Source: 188UL27-1 sp038526275 (GTDB taxonomy: Bacteria; Pseudomonadota; Alphaproteobacteria; Rhodobacterales; Rhodobacteraceae). From it: DNA of 13,581 bases. Position numbers and translations under genes: made by a program. Each line of letters opens with the position of its first letter. The stretch's first letter is position 1. Location of the stretch: NCBI GenBank assembly GCA_038526275.1, contig JBCBGY010000115.1, positions 1 to 13,581 of the forward strand. The letters are read 5' to 3'. A model generated the notes under the pieces. It was given only the letters and a program-made list of their open reading frames with translations. It was not told the origin of the DNA and did no database searches. This document shows, in pieces, positions 9,004 to 13,581 of this stretch.

Positions 9004-9245
9004 GATGCCACGGCTGCGTCCTGTTGCAGCTCCTGCTCCCAAAGATCGCCGAGGCGCTGGGTGGCCATGAACCGGTCATAGTCGATTTTTCCGCCGAGTT
9101 CGCGTTCCAGAAAAACCAGCAATCGCAATGCGTTGACAGAATCCCATCCGGAAATTTCCTCAAATCGGGTATCCGCTGTCAGGTCGGTCTCTTCCAGGTC
9201 GAGCAGGTCGGCTACAGTCTCGATCACAAAGCTTTCAGTCAGCAT
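9000..9245 (-). CDS. Discrete acyl carrier protein, probable glyceryl-ACP (Agg3/RkE-like)
   Basis: An 81-residue acidic carrier protein, the size of a discrete ACP. The phosphopantetheine attachment serine is S36 in GWDSVNAL. It is flanked by the usual helix I (FVIETVADLLDLE) and the post-Ser helix II (LRLLVFLERELGG). FkbH-family enzymes load a D-glyceryl group onto such an ACP, and the immediate upstream neighbour is an FkbH-like gene, so this is probably the glyceryl carrier rather than a PKS or fatty-acid ACP. The start at 9245 is selected because GGAGG lies 5 nt upstream, inside the last codons of the FkbH gene; the longer in-frame ATG has no such site. It overlaps FkbH by 11 bp and the acyltransferase by 4 bp, consistent with matched translation of partner proteins. 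Confidence 0.92.
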   Translation of the reverse strand: MLTESFVIETVADLLDLEETDLTADTRFEEISGWDSVNALRLLVFLERELGGKIDYDRFMATQRLGDLWEQELQQDAAVAS

Positions 9246-11127
9246 CGTTTCCTCCCATTGCGTTGGTTGCATCAATCCAGTGGGGCACCTGCAGGATCTC
9301 TGTCAGGTCATGTCGCCAAGCCTCGCCATCGGGGGCAAAACCCATGTCGGCAAAGAAGGGCTCGCAGCGGCCATTCTTGGCGCTTGGCACGTAGGTTCCG
9401 GTAACCGCGCTTAGCCCGCGCGCTTTGGCGTCGGTCAGGATCAGCGACATCAGGGCCTCTTCCACGCCGCGCGAGAACACCCTGCAGCTGAGAACAGCGT
9501 TCGTGATCTGCGCCGTCCCGTCATTGCCGTCGGTGAGGGTGATGGCAGAGATCAAACCATTGTCGCCGAAGCGGTCCGCCAGGCGGGCGCCGTAGGTCCG
9601 GATGGCGCCGCCCGCCCGCAGTTCACTTTCGGAAAACCGGCGACCGGTGAGGTTGAACTGGTTGGTCTTGCCAAAAAGCTGGGTGATCCTGACAGCATTC
9701 AGGTCGCTGATCGGTTCCAGAGTGAGGCGCGAGTCCAGCGAGGTGAGATAGTCTTCCAAGCTGAGGCTGGCGGAGGCTTCTGCCCGCGCGGCCTGGGCGC
9801 GATAAAGCTCGGAACGGTCGCGGTCTTCCTGGGTCAGCTTGATCAGGTTGAAAGCACCTTTGGCCGCAAGTGTACTGGCATAGGTCGCGGCTTCTGACCC
9901 CACTTCCACGGTCTGAACCTCCGGCAAGAAAGTCCGCATGGCGCCGCGTTCGACGGGATGGTCATCCATGAACACGAACGCGTCGGTGCCGATGTTCAGC
10001 GTCTTGGCCTGGGCCTTTAGGTTCTGCGCCTTCGGGTCCCAGTTTGCCGTGACGAGCGACAGATCAGCGTCTGCCAGGACCATTTCGGGATGGCTCGATA
10101 GGGCATCTCGCGCGACATTATCATCGTTCTTGGAGCAGACGGTCAGGATGACGCCCTGAGCCGCATAAGATTTCGCCAGAACCTGAAGTTCGCGGTGGGG
10201 CGCGCCGGGCCAGGCCCGCCCCAGCGCCAGGGCGCCCACGCCAGCGTCGCCAACGACGCCGCCCCAAAGTGTATTGTCCAGATCCAGGGCGAGCGCCTTT
10301 TTCGCCAGGCCCAGATCGGCGCGGGCAATGGCGGTGATTTCTTCAGCATAGGCCTGCAGGAATTCGGGCGAGAAGGCGTGCCCCGCGGCAAGGCGCATCC
10401 TGTCGGATGCGGCGCTCCCACCGGCGACCTCTGCCAACGGTCCGGCATCGAGCACGATGACGCCATCGATCTGACTGGCCAGAGCGAGGATCTGCGTGTT
10501 CATAGCGGACCAGGCAGCCGAAAGCCGGGCCTTGCCCGCATAATCGATCACATGGCCGCTGCGCCGGGCCGACAGCGGAATGGTGGATAGCACGATCAGG
10601 CCGCCAGTCAGGCCGCGGCACCGCTCGGTCCAATCCGCCAGTTCCCGGGCAAAATCAGTGCAGCTTTGTTCAATCTCGGCCACGTTGTGGGGTTGCGTCA
10701 CGGAGTCAAAAACCACCTCCTCATCGAGCAAACAGGCCGTGATGCGTGGCTCGAATGGTGCGAGAGTGGGCGCGCCCGACATCACCTCCAGGCGCCATTG
10801 ATTGAAGTCGGTCGTGGCGAAGTCGGCCAACATCCCGTCCCGCACCGTCATTGCGGTCAGAAGGTTGGGAAGCGTATCGAGCGTCGAACTGCCCAAGATC
10901 GCAATCCGCTGCTGGCGTATCCCGTTGACCTTTACCAGTTCCGTGCGGACCTTTTCACTGGCCAACAAACCACCTGCGGCGTCCAGATCGATGGGATCGG
11001 TGCAATCGGCCAAAAGGGCGCGAAGCTTCACTGGATCTTCTGCAATGCCGTTGCGGCGCAGGGCGCGCAATTGCGACAGAAAGCTGGGCGGACGACTGCT
11101 TTGCGGGGGAGCTTGAAGCTGGTTCAT
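9235..11127 (-). CDS. FkbH-like HAD-IIIC glyceryl transferase/phosphatase (RkD/Agg2-like)
   Basis: A 630-residue FkbH-like protein. FkbH enzymes take 1,3-bisphospho-D-glycerate, dephosphorylate it and place the glyceryl group on a carrier protein. Seen: an N-terminal SGNH-like region (RIAILGSSTLD at about 74-84) and the HAD motif LDLDNTLWGGVVGD with D282 and D284. TVCSKNDDN follows with C331, a likely acyl-accepting cysteine, then FMDDHPVER at about 386-394. The family-typical KTNQFNLTGRRF comes next, and a C-terminal GNAT-like region. Length and motif order are full and normal for the family. The ATG at 11127 has GGGAGA 6 nt upstream and lies 15 bp after the KASIII stop. No FkbG/I/K-type genes for methoxymalonyl-ACP are next to it, so a glyceryl unit for a tetronate is the better reading. 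Confidence 0.95.
   Translation of the reverse strand: MNQLQAPPQSSRPPSFLSQLRALRRNGIAEDPVKLRALLADCTDPIDLDAAGGLLASEKVRTELVKVNGIRQQRIAILGSSTLDTLPNLLTAMTVRDGMLADFATTDFNQWRLEVMSGAPTLAPFEPRITACLLDEEVVFDSVTQPHNVAEIEQSCTDFARELADWTERCRGLTGGLIVLSTIPLSARRSGHVIDYAGKARLSAAWSAMNTQILALASQIDGVIVLDAGPLAEVAGGSAASDRMRLAAGHAFSPEFLQAYAEEITAIARADLGLAKKALALDLDNTLWGGVVGDAGVGALALGRAWPGAPHRELQVLAKSYAAQGVILTVCSKNDDNVARDALSSHPEMVLADADLSLVTANWDPKAQNLKAQAKTLNIGTDAFVFMDDHPVERGAMRTFLPEVQTVEVGSEAATYASTLAAKGAFNLIKLTQEDRDRSELYRAQAARAEASASLSLEDYLTSLDSRLTLEPISDLNAVRITQLFGKTNQFNLTGRRFSESELRAGGAIRTYGARLADRFGDNGLISAITLTDGNDGTAQITNAVLSCRVFSRGVEEALMSLILTDAKARGLSAVTGTYVPSAKNGRCEPFFADMGFAPDGEAWRHDLTEILQVPHWIDATNAMGGNDAD
9251..9255 (-). 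promoter_or_regulatory. Ribosome binding site of the ACP gene inside the FkbH coding end
   Basis: GGAGG lies 5 nt before the ACP ATG and is read at the same time as Gly-Gly codons near the FkbH C terminus (MGGNDAD). It fixes the ACP start at 9245 and points to translational coupling. Confidence 0.75.
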
Positions 11128-11142
11128 ACCAATTCTCCCGAC

Positions 11143-12159
11143 CTAAGCGTGGCGCATGGCCATGCCGGCCATGATCCACTTCGAAGATTCCACATTGGCG
11201 ACGAAGGCGCGTCCTTGGACCCCGACCCCTTCGGCAATCCGGTGCACCAGTCGGCGCATCTGGATAAAGGGCAGCGCATTTCCGTTGTTGCCGGTTTCGG
11301 CGACACACGAGACCGCCTGATCTTCGCTGACATCAAGCGATTGCCGCAGCTTTTCTGTCATGACGCCGTTCAGTTGCGGTAGCAGAACGTGCTCCACCTC
11401 CGACAAGGGCCAGCCCTGGCTGTCTTCCAGTTCCGCAAGGATTTCGGCGGCAATGTCCGGGACGTGGCGTTCGATCGCCTTGTAGTCCTCTTCGCCCATC
11501 GGTTCGCCTTCGGCAGCGCCTTCAGCGCCAAACCATTTTACAACCTGAGCGGGTTTTCTACCGAGGCCGATGCCACGCAGAAAGAGGTGTTCGATGACCA
11601 GTCCCGGGCCTTCGGTTTCGGCATCCACAATGGCCGCCCCGGCCCCGTCACCAAAGAGCGCAAAGTTCACCATTTCGGCGGGCTTCATCAGTTTCGGATC
11701 ACGCTTGGAGGGCCACATCTTGATGCAGGTATCTGCGCCAATGACGAGGCCACGTTCGAGCCCGCTGGCCAGAAAGGCTCGGGCGGTAAACAAGCCCTGC
11801 AGCGCCCCGGCGCAGCCCGATGTGATTTGCAAAGTGGGCACGCCATTGATGCCCAAATTGTCGGCCACCAAGTTCACGGTTGCGGGCATCAGGTGATCTG
11901 GCGATGCCGTGGTCAGGATTAGAAATTGCACCTCGTCGGCGGCTAACCCGGCTTCCAGCAGCGCCTTGCGTCCGGCCTGCGTGGCCAATTCGCCCGTACT
12001 GCGGGGGATGCCTGGGTCACTGTCTTCGGTGCAGAAAAAGCGCTGACGGTTGCCGGTCATTTGATCCAGCCACTGTTCGTGCAGCCCGAACCTTTCGGCC
12101 AAATCTGCATTGGTGACTGGGTCTCCCGGAAGTGTCTCACTAACGGCTACGATCCTCAT
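11143..12159 (-). CDS. KASIII (FabH)-like ketosynthase, probable tetronate-forming enzyme (RkB/Agg1-like)
   Basis: A 338-residue thiolase-fold protein of FabH size. The nucleophile C116 lies in ITSGCAGALQG, the GDGAGAAIV strand follows at about 170-178, and Asn is present in TGNNGN (N291). Where FabH has PHQAN, this protein reads LPQLN (residues 260-264), so the usual catalytic His seems to be missing. In RK-682 and related pathways the KASIII-like enzyme forms the C-C bond between a beta-ketoacyl thioester and glyceryl-ACP and closes the lactone, releasing the chain. The same role is inferred here from the FkbH-ACP neighbours. The start at 12159 has AGGATGG upstream; an in-frame start 26 codons further up gives a non-family extension. 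It is the first gene of the operon. A simple acyl-transferring KASIII homologue is the alternative. Confidence 0.9.
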   Translation of the reverse strand: MRIVAVSETLPGDPVTNADLAERFGLHEQWLDQMTGNRQRFFCTEDSDPGIPRSTGELATQAGRKALLEAGLAADEVQFLILTTASPDHLMPATVNLVADNLGINGVPTLQITSGCAGALQGLFTARAFLASGLERGLVIGADTCIKMWPSKRDPKLMKPAEMVNFALFGDGAGAAIVDAETEGPGLVIEHLFLRGIGLGRKPAQVVKWFGAEGAAEGEPMGEEDYKAIERHVPDIAAEILAELEDSQGWPLSEVEHVLLPQLNGVMTEKLRQSLDVSEDQAVSCVAETGNNGNALPFIQMRRLVHRIAEGVGVQGRAFVANVESSKWIMAGMAMRHA

Positions 12160-12212
12160 TTCGATCCATCCTGTTCGGCTGGCTGTAACCCGCATTGCGC
12201 GGCCTTGGAGTG

Positions 12213-12241
12213 ATGATTGACCTATGCTGCACTGCACTCAA
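12213..12241 (-). promoter_or_regulatory. Candidate sigma70-type promoter for the tetronate operon
   Basis: On the minus strand TTGAGT (12241-12236) and AATCAT (12218-12213) are separated by 17 bp, each matching 4 of 6 consensus bases. It would give a leader of roughly 45 nt before the KASIII ATG at 12159. The spacer contains a short dyad, TGCA-C-TGCA. This is pattern matching only. Confidence 0.3.
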
Positions 12242-12321
12242 TCTAGCGGTTTTCAGTATGGTGTTTTCCCCTAAGGGTTTTGCAGCCAGTGGCAGTCTGG
12301 AAGACCCGCTTTGACCACAAC

Positions 12322-12362
12322 AGAACAGACACGACTGGCCTGAAGCCAGTCGCGTCTGCTCT
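12322..12362 (-). terminator. Hairpin terminator downstream of the AHL synthase gene
   Basis: Two 18-base arms (12322-12339 and 12345-12362) flank a 5-base loop and are complementary at all but two positions. Both exceptions are A-C mismatches in plus-strand RNA but G-U pairs in minus-strand RNA, so the stem is unbroken only in the transcript of the minus-strand luxI-like gene, which ends 53 bp before it. The minus-strand tail after the stem (GTTGTGGTC) is a poor U tract. A T-richer stretch lies on the other side, so some bidirectional activity is possible. Confidence 0.6.
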
Positions 12363-12415
12363 TTAATATTCTGTTTTTAAGCCGTTTTTCGACTGCTAGG
12401 GTCGTTTGGGCAGCT

Positions 12416-13072
12416 TCACGCCGCCTGATCGAAGAGCTCGACCTGCGGTTCGCTGCGCATGCGCAGCACAAGCGCGTCGCCAAACCCGATTTCCAATGCT
12501 GCAGCGCAACAGTCACGGATGTCCTGCCCTACTTCGAAGCGCAGCGCCACCGAGGCCCGCCCATCAATCGGCACCGGTGCCCCAAGGCGGCGAAATCGAC
12601 ATCCGGAGTTTCGCAACAATCGTTCCATGGCGAGGTATGACAGCGAAACGTACCCGGCCACACTCCGCTTCAGACCGTACTCCATGAGCCCCCAAACCAG
12701 TAGGCGCAACAAGGTGCTCGCACCATGCTTGCGGGCCGCGTCTGGATCAACGGCAAGTCGGGTCACTTCAAAAAGATTGGGGGCCCTTGGGACGGCACCA
12801 TCGACCATGTTGCCGAAGCGGTCACCCAACAGATAGGGCTTCATCGTCTGCAGCAACCTTAACCCAGCCACGATTTGTCCGCTCTCATCGCGGTGGAACA
12901 TATAGACAGCAGATCCGTCGTCGAAATCATCAATCTCCATGCCGGCATTCTGGGCAAAGTTCGGTGTGTCCCAGCCCAACTGATCGGTGAAAATTCGGTG
13001 ACGAAACCGGAAGAAATCCTCGAGATCCCGTCGGTTTGCTGTGGCACTCGCACACTCAATGACGTCAACCAT
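12416..13072 (-). CDS. LuxI-family acyl-homoserine-lactone synthase
   Basis: A 218-residue autoinducer synthase that makes an N-acyl-homoserine lactone from S-adenosylmethionine and an acyl-ACP (or acyl-CoA). The invariant LuxI residues are all visible: R24 and F28 in FRFRHRIF, W34 in QLGW, the acidic cluster E46/D48/D51 (EIDDFDD), R72 in AGLRLL, and E102 with R105 in FEVTRLAVDP. The fold is a GNAT-like acyltransferase. The ATG at 13072 is chosen because AAGGAG lies 5 nt before it and because R24/F28/W34 then fall at canonical LuxI positions; a TTG start 54 codons upstream would add a non-family extension. No luxR-type regulator is in the window. The gene is separated from the biosynthetic operon by a terminator, so it is probably its own unit. 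The acyl chain made cannot be predicted. Confidence 0.95.
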   Translation of the reverse strand: MVDVIECASATANRRDLEDFFRFRHRIFTDQLGWDTPNFAQNAGMEIDDFDDGSAVYMFHRDESGQIVAGLRLLQTMKPYLLGDRFGNMVDGAVPRAPNLFEVTRLAVDPDAARKHGASTLLRLLVWGLMEYGLKRSVAGYVSLSYLAMERLLRNSGCRFRRLGAPVPIDGRASVALRFEVGQDIRDCCAAALEIGFGDALVLRMRSEPQVELFDQAA

Positions 13073-13301
13073 TCTGGCTCCTTCTGATGTGTCTTCAAAT
13101 GCTACGTACTGACCCTTGGTCGCTTTGATGACCTCCGCCGACAATCTGGCAATCCCGCTCAGGGGTTTGCACCGTATAGTTGAAACGCCCAGCGTCGCCC
13201 TATCCCTATGCCGCGCCGGGAGTTGACCGCGCAAGCATCATTGATGAGTTCGGTTAACGCCTGTGGGTGGAGAAACCTTTAACCATACTGGGACCTAGTG
13301 A
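13073..13301. other. Divergent intergenic region between the AHL synthase and phosphatase-family genes
   Basis: This 229-bp segment should hold the promoters for the minus-strand luxI-like gene and the plus-strand gene at 13302. A short dyad CATCA-T-TGATG is at 13236-13246 and a GACC-CTT-GGTC dyad at 13111-13121. Neither has the length of a typical lux box, and no convincing -35/-10 pair was found. Confidence 0.4.
13078..13083 (-). promoter_or_regulatory. Ribosome binding site deciding the luxI-like start
   Basis: AAGGAG on the minus strand, 5 nt before the ATG at 13072. It supports the short 218-residue form over the longer open frame that begins with TTG at 13234. Confidence 0.75.
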
Positions 13302-13581
13302 ATGTCGTCGTTTTTTCCGTCTGCAAGTGACACGCAGACCGCTTTGTCGGCTGGCAACAGCCAAAACCAAGAGCAAATCCAAAATTCCTACATCGACGCG
13401 AAAGCTGCTGACCTGCGGGTCGCGAGTTTCAATGCGTCGCTAAGCCGGGACATCGAGGGCCAACTCATTGCGGATCTTTCCGCACCCGATGATCCCCAAG
13501 CAAAAGCAATCGCGGAGATCATCCAGAAATCCGACGCCGATATCATCCTGATCAACGAGTTTGATTTCGATGCGAATGGTG
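13302..13581 (+). CDS. Endonuclease/exonuclease/phosphatase-family protein, N-terminal part, cut by the right edge
   Basis: 93 complete codons are open to the edge. After a polar N-terminal stretch of about 40 residues rich in Gln, Asn and Ser comes LRVASFNASLSR, the first strand of the endonuclease/exonuclease/phosphatase (DNase I-like) fold, with its Asn. DADIILINEFDF then carries the catalytic Glu position. Members hydrolyse phosphodiester or phosphomonoester bonds in nucleic acids, lipids or inositol phosphates; the substrate cannot be told from this fragment. A TGA lies directly before the ATG in frame, so translation cannot begin further upstream. The Shine-Dalgarno is weak. No signal peptide is evident in the visible part. 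It is divergent from the luxI-like gene, and a link to the biosynthetic cluster is not shown. Confidence 0.75.
   Translation, partial: MSSFFPSASDTQTALSAGNSQNQEQIQNSYIDAKAADLRVASFNASLSRDIEGQLIADLSAPDDPQAKAIAEIIQKSDADIILINEFDFDANG

Noticed and set aside
9235..11127. FkbH as part of a methoxymalonyl-ACP extender pathway
   Set aside because: No FkbG-type methyltransferase or FkbI/FkbK-type dehydrogenases are adjacent, whereas all tetronate partners are. It would return as an option if such genes lie outside the window.
12219..12235. TGCA dyad read as a true tra/lux box
   Set aside because: The half-sites are too close and total symmetry is only 9 bp, short of the usual 18-20-bp box, so it is kept only as a low-interest observation.
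13073..13234. N-terminal extension of the AHL synthase from a TTG at 13234
   Set aside because: The extension has no LuxI similarity, and the ATG at 13072 has AAGGAG at 5-nt spacing and puts the invariant residues at canonical positions.
13236..13246. CATCA-T-TGATG dyad as a LuxR operator
   Set aside because: The arms are only 5 bp and flanking bases do not extend the symmetry; it is expected by chance at this length.

Overview
The window is a GC-rich piece of bacterial chromosome or plasmid, probably from an alphaproteobacterium of the Rhodobacteraceae/Roseobacter type. That placement is an inference from base composition, a LuxI-type autoinducer synthase and protein style; no marker gene is present. 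Almost all of it is one biosynthetic gene cluster on the minus strand.

Reading the minus strand from high to low coordinates: a LuxI-family acyl-homoserine-lactone synthase (13072-12416) is followed by a strong hairpin terminator (12362-12322) and a candidate promoter (12241-12213). Then comes a tightly packed operon of seven genes: KASIII-like ketosynthase (12159-11143), FkbH-like glyceryl transferase (11127-9235), stand-alone acyl carrier protein (9245-9000), E2-like acyltransferase without a lipoyl domain (9003-8251), group A FAD monooxygenase (8249-6957), alpha/beta hydrolase (6973-5876), and a single-module reducing type I polyketide synthase (from 5858 past the left edge). Junctions range from a 17-bp overlap to a 17-bp gap, so this reads as one translationally coupled transcript. 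On the plus strand, after a 229-bp divergent intergenic region, an endonuclease/exonuclease/phosphatase-family gene starts at 13302 and leaves the window on the right.

FkbH + ACP + KASIII + E2-like acyltransferase + alpha/beta hydrolase is the five-protein set known from actinobacterial tetronate pathways (RK-682, agglomerin, tetronomycin, spirotetronates). By analogy, FkbH would load a glyceryl unit from 1,3-bisphosphoglycerate onto the ACP. The KASIII-like enzyme would join it to the polyketide chain and close a 5-hydroxymethyl-tetronate, so no thioesterase is needed. The acyltransferase would acetylate the hydroxymethyl group, and the hydrolase-fold protein would eliminate acetate to leave an exocyclic methylene. 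The PKS (KS-AT-DH-ER-KR, with an ACP expected beyond the edge) would make the chain, and the FAD monooxygenase would be an additional tailoring step.

The PKS acyltransferase carries methylmalonyl-type signatures, which sit awkwardly with simple 3-acyl-tetronate chemistry. The KASIII lacks the usual active-site histidine. Together with the adjacent AHL synthase, these make the cluster a good candidate for an uncharacterised, possibly quorum-regulated, proteobacterial tetronate-type pathway.
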